Of a DNA stretch of 64,000 bases, positions 26,944 through 35,413 are shown in pieces; position 1 is the first letter of the stretch; every line of letters starts with the position of its first letter. The position numbers were made by a program, and so were the translations under genes. Origin of the DNA: BOG-908 sp965198915 (GTDB taxonomy: Bacteria; Pseudomonadota; Alphaproteobacteria; Acetobacterales; Acetobacteraceae); the NCBI GenBank assembly GCA_965198915.1, contig CBDAQC010000002.1, positions 62,001-126,000 on the forward strand. The letters run 5' to 3'. The notes under the pieces are model-generated. The model made no database searches, was not told the DNA's origin, and worked only from the letters and a program-made list of their open reading frames with translations.

Positions 26944-27210
26944 TCAACCCTCACGAAGCCGCCTGGCATTAGCCCTCGCCGTCCCATGAAACGGCAGCAG
27001 CACAGCCCGCGTATCCTGCCCCGTCATCAATGCCAGGCTGGACTGCTGCACCGCGTGCATCTTCTCCTGCACCATCTGCTCGTATTCCGCCTGCGTGCAG
27101 GCGCCCGTCGCCATCAGTGCGGTGCGGTGCCAGACCGTCTCCCAGGACGCCATCGCAAGCTCCGCGAACATCACAGGCAGGGCAAAAGCGGCGGGTATAC
27201 GGGCTGTCAT
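26944..27210 (-). CDS. Small helical protein of unknown function next to sodB
   Basis: A protein of 88 residues, mostly alpha-helical (MFAELAMASWETVWHRTALM, then QMVQEKMHAVQQSSLALM). No signal peptide or membrane span is certain. The pattern recalls small phasin-like or so-called antifreeze proteins of alphaproteobacteria, but I cannot assign it. It lies 65 bp downstream of sodB on the same strand and probably shares its transcript. Confidence 0.55.
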   Translation of the reverse strand: MTARIPAAFALPVMFAELAMASWETVWHRTALMATGACTQAEYEQMVQEKMHAVQQSSLALMTGQDTRAVLLPFHGTARANARRLREG

Positions 27211-27275
27211 TGCATATCCGATCGAAGCTGTGCGGGGCGCGCGCGCCCCGCATCGTGGCCGTGTCAGCGTATGGA

Positions 27276-27878
27276 TCAGGCCGCCTGAAGCTGCGCCTCG
27301 GCGAACTCGTAATTGGCGAGGCGGTCGAGGTAGTTGGTGATGTAGTCCGGGCGGCGATTGCGGAAATCCAGGTAGTAGCTGTGCTCCCACACATCCAAGC
27401 CGAGCAGCACGCGCCCCTCGCCGGTGGCCAGCGGGTTCGATCCGTTCGGCGTCTTGGTCACCGCCAGCTTGCCGTCCTTGCCCAGCACCAGCCACGCCCA
27501 GCCGGAGCCGAACTGCCCCACCGCCGCCGCCTTGAACGCCTCCTTGAACTTGTCCGCGCCACCCAGGTCGCTGTCGATCTTGGCCGCCAGCTTGCCGGGG
27601 ATCTGGCCGCCCTTGGGCGAAAGGTTCTGCCAGAACAGGATGTGGTTCCAGTGCTGCCCGGCATTGTTGAACACCGGCCCGGGCGTCTGCGCCGTCAGCG
27701 TCACGATCTCGTCCAGGCTCTTGCCCTGCAGCGAGGAGTCCTTCTCGACAAAGCCGTTCAGCGCGGTCACGTAAGCCTGGTGATGCTTGCCGTGGTGCAG
27801 CTCCAGCGTCTCCTGGCACATGCCGGCGCCGGCAAGCGCGTTCGTCTCGAAGGGAAGGGGAGGGAGTTCGAAAGCCAT
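27276..27878 (-). CDS. sodB: Superoxide dismutase, Fe type
   Basis: A protein of 200 residues converting superoxide to peroxide and oxygen. Metal ligands are His28 (LHHGKHH), His79 (HWNHILFW), Asp162 and His166 (GLDVWEHSYY). The FNNAGQHWNH and GSGWAWLV contexts fit the iron or cambialistic branch. CGGAG lies eight bases before ATG 27878. No export signal, so it is cytoplasmic. Confidence 0.96.
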   Translation of the reverse strand: MAFELPPLPFETNALAGAGMCQETLELHHGKHHQAYVTALNGFVEKDSSLQGKSLDEIVTLTAQTPGPVFNNAGQHWNHILFWQNLSPKGGQIPGKLAAKIDSDLGGADKFKEAFKAAAVGQFGSGWAWLVLGKDGKLAVTKTPNGSNPLATGEGRVLLGLDVWEHSYYLDFRNRRPDYITNYLDRLANYEFAEAQLQAA

Positions 27879-28009
27879 GGGCATTCTCCGTCTGCAGATG
27901 GAAGCGCGCGCAGCGCGCGTGGCCGAAGAAGGCGGGGCCTGCGCCGCGCCTCGGCTTGCAGCCACAACGCGCGGCAGGGCTATTGTTCCATGAAGCGTGC
28001 GTCAAGCGC

Positions 28010-28807
28010 ATGACCCCCGAGGCAGCCGCCGCCGCATCGCTCGGCCCCTTCGCGCGCCTCCATGACCCGGACCGCTATTTCTGCGCCCTGTTCGCGCCGG
28101 CCGCACGCCGGCAAGCCCTGTTCACACTCATCGCGTTCAACCACGAAATCGCCCGCGCCTGCGAGGTGACCCGCGAGCCGGGCCCGGCACTGATACGCCT
28201 GCAATGGTGGCGCGAGGTGGTCGAAGGCGCCAGGCGTGCCCACGAGGTCGCAACCCCGCTGCACGCCGCTCTGGCATCCGGCGCGCTCGCGCCCGCGCCC
28301 CTGCTCGCCATGCTGGACGCGCGCGAGGCGGAGGTGGAGGCGGATTTCTCTACCCTGGCCGCCTGGTGCGCCTGGCTGGAAGGCGGCGCCGGGTCGCTCG
28401 CCGAGGCCGCGGGCCGGGCGCTGGACGCTCCACCTGGTGCGCTCGCCAGGCTGCGTGACCTGGGCGCCGGCTACGGTATCGCCGGCCAGTTGCGCAACGT
28501 GCCCGCTTTGGCCGCCTCCGGCCGCTGCCTGCTGCCGCGGGACGTGCTGGCGCAGCACGGCCTCACCGCCGAAGCCGTGGTCTCCGGCGTGCCGCCTGCC
28601 GTAATCGGCCCGGCGCTGGCCACCCTAAGCGAGGCCGGCCTGGCCAGGCTAGGCTCGCCGCAACCCTGCGGCCGCGACTGGATTGCGGCCGGCCTGCCGG
28701 CGGTGTTTGCCAGGCGGGATCTGCGGCGGGGCCGCTTCTTCACCCCGGCCCGCGGCATCGGCGACAAGGCCGCGGTCACGCAATCCGCCTTACGCGCCCG
28801 CTGCTGA
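28010..28807 (+). CDS. Squalene/phytoene synthase-family protein
   Basis: A protein of 265 residues with the family start HDPDRYFCALFAP and FTLIAFNHEIAR, then RLQWWREVV and a C-terminal helical half. The two DxxxD magnesium motifs of true prenyl synthases are absent or altered, so it resembles the NDUFAF6-like non-catalytic branch, thought to act in complex I assembly or lipid work. It is divergent from sodB. Confidence 0.78.
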   Translation: MTPEAAAAASLGPFARLHDPDRYFCALFAPAARRQALFTLIAFNHEIARACEVTREPGPALIRLQWWREVVEGARRAHEVATPLHAALASGALAPAPLLAMLDAREAEVEADFSTLAAWCAWLEGGAGSLAEAAGRALDAPPGALARLRDLGAGYGIAGQLRNVPALAASGRCLLPRDVLAQHGLTAEAVVSGVPPAVIGPALATLSEAGLARLGSPQPCGRDWIAAGLPAVFARRDLRRGRFFTPARGIGDKAAVTQSALRARC

Positions 28808-29027
28808 CAGCACGCGGGGATAGCCGACAGGAGAGTCAGGAACCACCAATCTCGCCGCGAGGTGCCACGTCCACCTGCCGGCCCGATCTGGCCAGCCAGG
28901 CCAGAAATCAGTGAACCCGGCCATCAGCAGTGACGGAATACCAGTGAGAATGCCGCCCTTTCAGCCGCTTAGCTGTTGGCACGTCGTCTGCAACCTAGCC
29001 AGAAGATCAACGCCAAGGAGGTCGCCC

Positions 29028-29801
29028 ATGCCGCTACGCGCCGCTCTCATCGCCGCCGTGTTCGCCGCCACCTTCGGCAGCGCGCAGGCCGCTACTCTGT
29101 CCGCCACGCTCGACGGTTCCGGCCTTGCGATCGACTCGCCCTGCGCCATCAGCGTCGAGGTCACGTCGGACAACACGCTGCATAACCAGGCTGTCATCCA
29201 GGCCACCGCCGACCACCAGGAGGAGATCGATCACCTGCTGCTGGAGAGCCGCGGCACTGCGCGCATCCACACCCATCCCGGCAATTGCTGGCGGGAGGGT
29301 CCCACCAGTCAACCCACGCTGGCGCTCTCCGTAAGGGTTCCGGCCGCCTATCCGCTCACGATCAACGAGTCCGGCTTCGGCCATTACACGATAGGCGCGG
29401 TCGGCGGCGCGCTGTCGCTCGATCTGTCCGGCGCCGCGGACATTACCGATGCCGCGGCCACCACCCTGCGCGCCGACATCAGCGGCAGCGGCAACCTACA
29501 TGTTGCCCGTGCCGACGGCGCCGCCAGCATCGAACTGTCAGGCCACGGCGACATAACCGTCGACCAAGCCACGATGCCCACGTTCAGTGTGGACCTGAGC
29601 GGCGCCGGCCGCGTCGCGGTCACCGCCGGCCGTATCGGCCACGCCAGCCTGGAGGCGAGCGGCGCCGGCCACATGCAGATCGGCGCCGAAGTAGGCGACG
29701 CGCATGTCGACCTCTCGGGCGTGGGCTCGGTGCATTTCAGCAAGGTGGATGGTCAGTTGACAAAGGAGATCAGCGGCTTCGGGTCTGTGACGGTGGATTA
29801 A
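29028..29801 (+). CDS. Exported GIN-domain (DUF2807) protein
   Basis: A protein of 257 residues with a signal peptide (AALIAAVFAATFGSAQA). From about residue 100 it carries repeated short strands of the form LDLSGAADI, ADISGSGNL, IELSGHGDI, VDLSGAGRV, LEASGAGHM and VDLSGVGSV. These describe the right-handed beta-helix of DUF2807 putative adhesin-head proteins. AAGGAGG sits eight bases before ATG 29028, excluding the longer frame from 28911. Periplasmic or surface location is likely; the role is unknown. Confidence 0.85.
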   Translation: MPLRAALIAAVFAATFGSAQAATLSATLDGSGLAIDSPCAISVEVTSDNTLHNQAVIQATADHQEEIDHLLLESRGTARIHTHPGNCWREGPTSQPTLALSVRVPAAYPLTINESGFGHYTIGAVGGALSLDLSGAADITDAAATTLRADISGSGNLHVARADGAASIELSGHGDITVDQATMPTFSVDLSGAGRVAVTAGRIGHASLEASGAGHMQIGAEVGDAHVDLSGVGSVHFSKVDGQLTKEISGFGSVTVD

Positions 29802-29805
29802 GGCC

Positions 29806-29942
29806 AAGGGCTCTGCCCCTGGACCCCGCTCGCGACAGTCATCCTTAGAACCTGCTACACGCACTCCTACGGCATGGGGTCTGGGGCCAAGGCCCCGTCA
29901 CGCGCTAGCGCGCTTCGCACGACGGGGTTTGGGGCAGAGCCC
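29806..29942. repeat. Family B element, full-length copy 2
   Basis: Begins GGGCTCTGCCCCTGGACCCCGCT and ends CGGGGTTTGGGGCAGAGCCC as inverted ends. Between them lies a core with TTAGAACCTGCTACACGCAC and ATGGGGTCTGGGGCC. The same order, inverted, is at 63006-63124. It fills the gap between two convergent genes. Confidence 0.8.
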
Positions 29943-29975
29943 GACCTGGTCAACCACAAGAAGGCAGCGCGCCCC

Positions 29976-30419
29976 TTAGAACACCAGCAAGGTAGAAGTA
30001 GCCGAAGCAAGCAGCCGTCCCGCTGCATCCTCCAGCCGCGCCTCCGCAAACGCCGCCCAGCGTCCCAGCGAGACCACCGTTCCGATCGCCCGCACCAGGC
30101 CCGTCCTGGACGTCATCGCCTTGTGGTAGCCCACTTTCAGCTCCAGCGTCGTGTAGCCCTGGCCGGCGGCCAGGCTGGAATGCACGGCGCAGCCGCAGGC
30201 CGAATCCAGCAGCGTCGCCGCGTAACCGCCATGCACCGTACCAATCGGGTTGTAGGCGTGCTCGCCGGGCACGCCCTCGAACACCACGCGTCCCTCGGAG
30301 ACCTCCGCCAGCGTGAACTGCAGCGCCTCGCCGATGCCGGGCCGGCGCGCGCTGCCCATGAGCGCGCGTAGCTGTTCCAGCCCGGACAGGCCGGGCGCCA
30401 CATCATCGACGAGGCTCAC
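29976..30419 (-). CDS. PaaI-type hotdog-fold thioesterase
   Basis: A protein of 147 residues with the hotdog motif GTVHGGYAATLLDSACG near residues 60-76, and TLELKVGYHKAM. It hydrolyses acyl- or aryl-CoA esters; the substrate is unknown. It starts at GTG 30419, nine bases after the stop of the ene-reductase gene, so the two form an operon. Confidence 0.88.
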   Translation of the reverse strand: MSLVDDVAPGLSGLEQLRALMGSARRPGIGEALQFTLAEVSEGRVVFEGVPGEHAYNPIGTVHGGYAATLLDSACGCAVHSSLAAGQGYTTLELKVGYHKAMTSRTGLVRAIGTVVSLGRWAAFAEARLEDAAGRLLASATSTLLVF

Positions 30420-30428
30420 CGCGCGCGC

Positions 30429-31505
30429 TCAGGCCGCCGCGGGGTAGTCGATATAGCCTTGCGGCCCCTGCGTGTACCAGGTCGCCATCTCGTCGCGGGC
30501 AAGCTCGCGTCCTGCCTGCAGGCGCGCCGGCAGATCGGGGTTGGAGATGAACGGCCGGCCGAACGCGATCGCATCCGCCACACCCTTGTCCAGCATGGCC
30601 TGGCCGCTTCGCCCGTCATAATCCGAGTTGAGCACCAGCGGACCCTGGAAGGCGCGCTTGATTGCCGGCGCGATCACCGGGACCACGGTCTTGACGAAGG
30701 TGCTGTCCTCGGCCGGTTCGCGCAGTTCCAGGAAGGCCAGGCCCAGGCCGGAGAGGGCGGACGCCGCTGCGGTGAACAGCGCCTCGGGGTTGCTGTCGTC
30801 CACACCCTGCACGAAGCCGTTCGGCGACAGGCGGACGGCGGTGCGGTCGGCGCCCACAGTGTTGCACACGGCCTGCGTCACCTCGGTCAGCAGGCGTATG
30901 CGGTTGGGTATGCTGCCGCCATAGGCATCGTCACGCGTGTTGGTGTTGTCACGCAGGAACTGGTCGATCAGGTAGCCATTGGCGGCATGCACCTGCACGC
31001 CGTCGAACCCGGCCGCCATCGCGTTGCGGGCGGCATTGCGGTAATCCTCCAGCAGGGCAGGGATCTCGTCGGCACGCAGCGCGCGCGGCGTGTCGTAGGG
31101 CTGCTTGCCGTCATAGGTATGCGCCTTGCCGGGGGCGGCCACCGCCACGGAGGACACCGGCGCCGCGCCGCCCAGGAAGCTGGAATGCACCAGCCGGCCC
31201 ATGTGCCAGAGCTGCATCATGATCCGCCCGCCCGCCTCGTGCACCGCCTTGGTGACGGGCCGCCAGGCGTCCACCTGCGCCTGGTTCCAAATGCCGGGCG
31301 CGAACGGCCAGCCAAGCCCCTGCTGGCTGATCCCGGTCGCCTCGCTGATGATCAAGCCGGCAGAGGCGCGCTGGGCGTAGTACTCGGCCATCATCGGCGT
31401 CGGCACATGCTCGCGCGTGCTGCGGCCGCGTGTCAGCGGCGCCATCAGGACGCGGTTCGGGGCGCGCACGGCGCCGAGCTGGATGGGATCGAACAGGGAA
31501 GGCAT
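30429..31505 (-). CDS. Old Yellow Enzyme-family FMN ene-reductase (NemA-like)
   Basis: A protein of 358 residues: LFDPIQLGAVRAPNRVLMAPLTRGRS start, FMN-binding QLWHMGR, the substrate-binding pair in GFDGVQVHAANGYLIDQFL, and the phosphate site VADAIAFGRPFISNPDL. It reduces activated alkenes or nitro compounds with NAD(P)H. GAGGAG precedes ATG 31505; the longer frame is rejected. It is co-transcribed with the thioesterase. Confidence 0.93.
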   Translation of the reverse strand: MPSLFDPIQLGAVRAPNRVLMAPLTRGRSTREHVPTPMMAEYYAQRASAGLIISEATGISQQGLGWPFAPGIWNQAQVDAWRPVTKAVHEAGGRIMMQLWHMGRLVHSSFLGGAAPVSSVAVAAPGKAHTYDGKQPYDTPRALRADEIPALLEDYRNAARNAMAAGFDGVQVHAANGYLIDQFLRDNTNTRDDAYGGSIPNRIRLLTEVTQAVCNTVGADRTAVRLSPNGFVQGVDDSNPEALFTAAASALSGLGLAFLELREPAEDSTFVKTVVPVIAPAIKRAFQGPLVLNSDYDGRSGQAMLDKGVADAIAFGRPFISNPDLPARLQAGRELARDEMATWYTQGPQGYIDYPAAA

Positions 31506-31647
31506 GGGGTCTCCTCGCAGCGTCTGCACGGCCGCAGGTATGGGGCGGCATTGTGCGGTGCAAGAGGCGGCGGCAGATGCCCGCTTCAGCGTTCCGCGAC
31601 GGCGGCCGAAGGCGTGCTGCCGCCTGTTCCGACAAAGCAGGCTCGTC

Positions 31648-32286
31648 TCACCTTTGCCCATACCCCGCGAAGGCCCGCTCGGCATCTTGCAACGCCGCCT
31701 CGTCCAGCCGCGTAGCCCCGCCTAGCAGCAGGGCCCCATAGGTGACCGCCGCCTGCTCCTCCACTTCCTCCGCTACGGCCAGGGCTTGCTGCCACGTCTC
31801 GCCCACCGCGATCTGGCCGTGATTCGCCATGAGGCAGGCCCGGCTGCCGGCCATGGTGGCCACCACCGCATCGGCCAGCGCCTGACTGCCGAAGGTCGCG
31901 TAGGGTGCCACTTGCACCGAGGACGCGCCGCTGACCAGAACCATGTAGTGGATCGGCTCGATCGGCCGCCCGCAGCACGCGAGGATCGTGGCAAAGCGGG
32001 AATGGCAATGCACCACGGCGTTTGCGTCCGGCCGGCCAGCCAGGATGTGATGGTGCATCCGGAACTCTGTGGACGGACGCAGGCCGTGGTTCTCCGGCGT
32101 GCCGTCCTCCGCCACGAATGCCATGCCTTCCGGTGTCAGCGCGTCCGGCGCGACCCCGGACGGGGTGATCATCAGGCCGCCAGGCACCCGCAGACTGGCA
32201 TTGCCGCTGGTGCCGCGGTTCAGCCTGCTGGCGTGCATGCGGCGCATCACCTGCACCAAGGCGTGTCTGGCTTCCTGTTCTTGCAT
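31648..32286 (-). CDS. Class II aldolase/adducin-family protein (FucA-like)
   Basis: A protein of 212 residues with a zinc site VHCHSRFAT and a later MANHGQIAVG histidine, and a substrate loop NRGTSGNASLR. FucA, AraD and MtnB belong to this fold; MtnB is not excluded. No sugar catabolic genes are adjacent. It lies 142 bp upstream of the ene-reductase on the same strand. Confidence 0.88.
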   Translation of the reverse strand: MQEQEARHALVQVMRRMHASRLNRGTSGNASLRVPGGLMITPSGVAPDALTPEGMAFVAEDGTPENHGLRPSTEFRMHHHILAGRPDANAVVHCHSRFATILACCGRPIEPIHYMVLVSGASSVQVAPYATFGSQALADAVVATMAGSRACLMANHGQIAVGETWQQALAVAEEVEEQAAVTYGALLLGGATRLDEAALQDAERAFAGYGQR

Positions 32287-32432
32287 GGCGCGTAGCTCCC
32301 GGCGGGGAAGGGAAGCAGTTTACCCCCTGAGGGAGAACCGCACACCTCGTCCCTGCGCCGCTTCACGTCCCGGGTCCACCCAGGGACGCCCGGCTCTATC
32401 AGCGTGTTGGAACAAGCGCCCGAGCACCATGA

Positions 32433-33200
32433 TTACTTCCCCAGCGCCTCCAGCAAGGCCGCATCCACATGCCCCGTCGCCGCCAGTCCATGGCCGGCCT
32501 GAAACCGGCGGATCGCCGCCTGCGTCCCAGGACCGTCCATGCCGTCGATCCCGTGTGTCTCGCACCCGCGATAGGTCAGCAGCACCTGCACCGCCCGCAA
32601 GGAGACGTCCGGCAGCGCGCCATCCTTGAACCGGAAATGGAATTGCCGCAGCAGCCCGTCATAGTTGCGGCCGGCGTAATCCGGGCCGTTATACCCCTGG
32701 GCGAAGGCGATCCAGTCGTTGCGCGAGAGCGGGGCGGCCAGATGCGTGGCGTCCAGATACGCCGCCATGGCGAGCAATTGCGCGTCTTCGGAACGCGACA
32801 TGGCGGTTACCATCGTCTCCACGTCGGAGAAGCCCGCCTCCCTGTGGCAAAGCCCCATCGTCTGGGCGATCCCCCAGGACGTGCTCTTCAGCGCGCTCAC
32901 CCTGTCCAGGGCCGCGGCCTGGGCCAGCCTGTCGTATTGCGCGGCCCCGCCCGGACCGTAGCCGCCGGCGCGCGGGTTGCTGATGCCCGGATGTGCATGG
33001 TCGTAGCGGCCCTGTGTCAGCGCGTGGAACTGGTGCCGTTCGAAGAGGATCTTCGGCCGCCGATCAGGCAGGAACCCGCAGCCGGAAGTCTCGACCGCCA
33101 GCACGGCCCACAGATCCGCGGGCTGTGTACGTGTGGCGTCCAGGAAAGCGGAAAGCCCCGCTTGGGTCAGCGCCGCGGCGGATCCTGCGAATTGTAGCAT
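32433..33200 (-). CDS. N-acetylmuramidase with C-terminal peptidoglycan-binding domain
   Basis: A protein of 255 residues. The first 185 residues match the DUF3380/N-acetylmuramidase domain (LAVETSGCGFLPDRRPKILFERH, then STSWGIAQTMG); the last 65 form a PG_binding_1 domain (GIDGMDGPGTQAAIRRFQ). This design is common in phage endolysins and in cell-bound hydrolases. No signal peptide, and no holin or other phage gene nearby. GGGGGAG lies upstream of ATG 33200. Confidence 0.88.
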   Translation of the reverse strand: MLQFAGSAAALTQAGLSAFLDATRTQPADLWAVLAVETSGCGFLPDRRPKILFERHQFHALTQGRYDHAHPGISNPRAGGYGPGGAAQYDRLAQAAALDRVSALKSTSWGIAQTMGLCHREAGFSDVETMVTAMSRSEDAQLLAMAAYLDATHLAAPLSRNDWIAFAQGYNGPDYAGRNYDGLLRQFHFRFKDGALPDVSLRAVQVLLTYRGCETHGIDGMDGPGTQAAIRRFQAGHGLAATGHVDAALLEALGK

Positions 33201-33381
33201 GCGCTCCCCCAATCCTGACCCGGCCAATCGGCCAAACAGGCTTGCGCATTTCTACATTCCGAGAACAACCTAGGCAACAAAACAGGAACACTGCGATAAG
33301 GTAGAGGCCCGCCGGATGCCAAATCTGCTCCCGGCGGGCTACGAGGCGTGCGGCCCGAACAGGGCCGTCAGATCGCCAGGC

Positions 33382-34722
33382 CTAGCGGGACGCCTGGTTC
33401 TGGGACGCGGCCGAGACGCGCCAGACCGAATTGCCGACATCATCGGCAACCAGCAGCGCGCCGGTCTTGTCCAGGGCCAGGCCAACCGGCCGGCCACGCG
33501 CATTGCCCTTGCCGTCGAGGAACCCCGTCACCGCATCTTCCGCCTTGCCGCTCGGCTTGCCGTTGGTGAACGGGATGAACACCACCTTGTAGCCGTTGAA
33601 CTGCGGCCGGTCCCAGCTGCCATGCTCGCCCACGAAGGCGCCGCCGCTGTAATGCGCGGGCAGGCTGCTGCCGGTGTCGAACACCATGCCCAGCGGCGCC
33701 ACATGCGAGCTCAGCGCGTAATCCGGCACAATGGCGCGCGCCACCAGGTCCGGCCGCTGCGGCTGCACGCGTGGATCGATGTGGTTTCCGTAATAGCTGT
33801 ACGGCCAGCCGTAGAAGCCCCCATCCTTCACCGAGGTCATGTAGTCCGGAACCAGGTCCGGCCCCAGCTCGTCGCGCTCGTTGACCACGCACCACAGCGT
33901 GTGCGTCTGCGGCTCCCAACTCAGCCCGTTCGGATTGCGCAGCCCGTCGGCATAGACGCGATGCGCGCCGGTGGCGCGGTCCACTTCCCAGATATCGGCA
34001 CGGCCCATCTCGGCGCCGATACCGTTCTCCGTGATGTTGCTGTTGGAGCCCACGCCCACATACAGCTTGCTGCCGTCCTCGCTGGCTACAAGGCTCTTCG
34101 TCCAATGGTGGTCGATCGGCCCGCCCGGCAACAGCGTCAGCACCACCGGCGGCGCGGTGATGCTGGTGGCCCCCGGCGTATAGGGGAACTTCAGGATCGC
34201 GTCGGTGTCGGCCACGTAAAGGTCGTTGCCGACCAGCGCCACGCCGAACGGCGAGAACAGGTGGTCGATGAACACCGTGCGCAGCTCCGGCGTCCCGTCA
34301 CCCTTGCTGTCGCGCAGCAGCGTGATGCGGTTGCTGCCGGTGCTCTTGCCGTTGGAGGTGACGATCTTCTCCATCCAGTTCATGATCAGGTTCTTCGGCC
34401 GGCTGACCGGCTGCAGGTCCGGGCTGATGGATTCCACCACCAGCACGTCGCCGTTCGGCAGGGTGTAGACGGAGCGCGGATGCTCCAACCCCTGCGCGAA
34501 GGCCTGCACGCGCAGGCCGGAGGGCACGGTCGGCAGCTCGCCACTCTTCCAGCCCACGCCAGGCGCCAGCTTCATCGGCGGCACGAGATATTGCTGTATC
34601 GGCGGCAGGACCGGGTTCGGCCCGATCTGGGATTGCGTGTCGAAATTGTCCGTGCCGGCGCCGGTCAGCGCCAGGATGGCCGCGCCGGCGACCGTCAGCC
34701 GGGCCTTGAAATTGTTAGTCAT
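33382..34722 (-). CDS. PQQ-dependent sorbosone dehydrogenase-like protein
   Basis: A protein of 446 residues with a signal peptide (AGAAILALTGAG) and a six-bladed propeller typical of soluble glucose/sorbosone dehydrogenases: GLEHPRSVYTLPNGDVLVVES, HHWTKSLVAS, YADGLRNPNGLSWEP, NERDELGPDLVPDY, GEHGSWDRP. It oxidises an aldose or sorbosone in the periplasm with PQQ. The start overlaps the stop of the DUF2231 gene as ATGA, which fixes ATG 34722. Confidence 0.9.
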   Translation of the reverse strand: MTNNFKARLTVAGAAILALTGAGTDNFDTQSQIGPNPVLPPIQQYLVPPMKLAPGVGWKSGELPTVPSGLRVQAFAQGLEHPRSVYTLPNGDVLVVESISPDLQPVSRPKNLIMNWMEKIVTSNGKSTGSNRITLLRDSKGDGTPELRTVFIDHLFSPFGVALVGNDLYVADTDAILKFPYTPGATSITAPPVVLTLLPGGPIDHHWTKSLVASEDGSKLYVGVGSNSNITENGIGAEMGRADIWEVDRATGAHRVYADGLRNPNGLSWEPQTHTLWCVVNERDELGPDLVPDYMTSVKDGGFYGWPYSYYGNHIDPRVQPQRPDLVARAIVPDYALSSHVAPLGMVFDTGSSLPAHYSGGAFVGEHGSWDRPQFNGYKVVFIPFTNGKPSGKAEDAVTGFLDGKGNARGRPVGLALDKTGALLVADDVGNSVWRVSAASQNQASR

Positions 34723-35180
34723 GTGCGAACTCCGGAATATTGCACGCGTGCCGCGCGGCGCGCCGGGCGCCCGCCCAGCACCGCGGTGATGATGATGGCC
34801 AGGACCGTGACCGCCGACAGCGCCAGGCCGGTGGGCACCACGGACGTCCACGCGTCACGGCTGTGGACGAAGTTGTTGAGCAGGCCGAGCGCCAGCACGA
34901 CCACGCTGCCGATGGCCAGCGGCAGTATCTGCCGCCCGGTCCTGGCATGCCGGTAGCGAATCGCGTCGATGATTCCGCCGATCGCGGCGATCGCACCCAT
35001 CGCCATGCCGGCCGCAAGCAGCCAGTCCGAGAAGTTCGACCACATCATGTCTGCGGTCAGCGCATACAGCGCGTCCGTGCCCAGCGCGCAGCAGAAGCAG
35101 GCAACGGGGAAAGCGGTAAGGATGAGCAGCCCGGGATGAGACGGTGCCTGCGGTATTGCGTAGCTGGTGTCGCTGTTCAT
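34719..35180 (-). CDS. DUF2231 membrane protein
   Basis: A protein of 153 residues with four hydrophobic segments (about 18-38, 50-72, 85-103, 117-137) and the family HPGLLILTAFPVACF start. DUF2231 proteins are often paired with periplasmic quinoprotein dehydrogenases and may pass electrons to the membrane. Here it is translationally coupled to the PQQ dehydrogenase gene. Confidence 0.87.
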   Translation of the reverse strand: MNSDTSYAIPQAPSHPGLLILTAFPVACFCCALGTDALYALTADMMWSNFSDWLLAAGMAMGAIAAIGGIIDAIRYRHARTGRQILPLAIGSVVVLALGLLNNFVHSRDAWTSVVPTGLALSAVTVLAIIITAVLGGRPARRAARVQYSGVRT

Positions 35181-35272
35181 GGGGGCGGTCCTGATGCGTC
35201 CTGGTCGTTGCAGGCCATACGGACGCGTCAGGTTAGGGTTGCTTCAATTCGTGTGAAAGCAAGGAAGGAAGC

Positions 35273-35411
35273 AGTTCTTTTTTGAAAAAAAGAACCAAAA
35301 AACTTTTGGTCCCACGACGCTGCACCAGCCGCTGGCTTCAAGACACACCGGGCGCTGTACAGTCGGGAACACAAAAGTTTTTTGCTTCTTTTTTTCAAAA
35401 AAGAAGGCCTT
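35273..35411. repeat. Family A element, copy 5 (two arms, different stem variants)
   Basis: Left arm 35273-35308 has the GTTCTTTTTT / AAAAAAGAAC variant. Right arm 35372-35411 has the CTTC / GAAG variant. The right edge is 2 bp from the lpxB stop codon. Confidence 0.9.
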
Positions 35412-35413
35412 GC

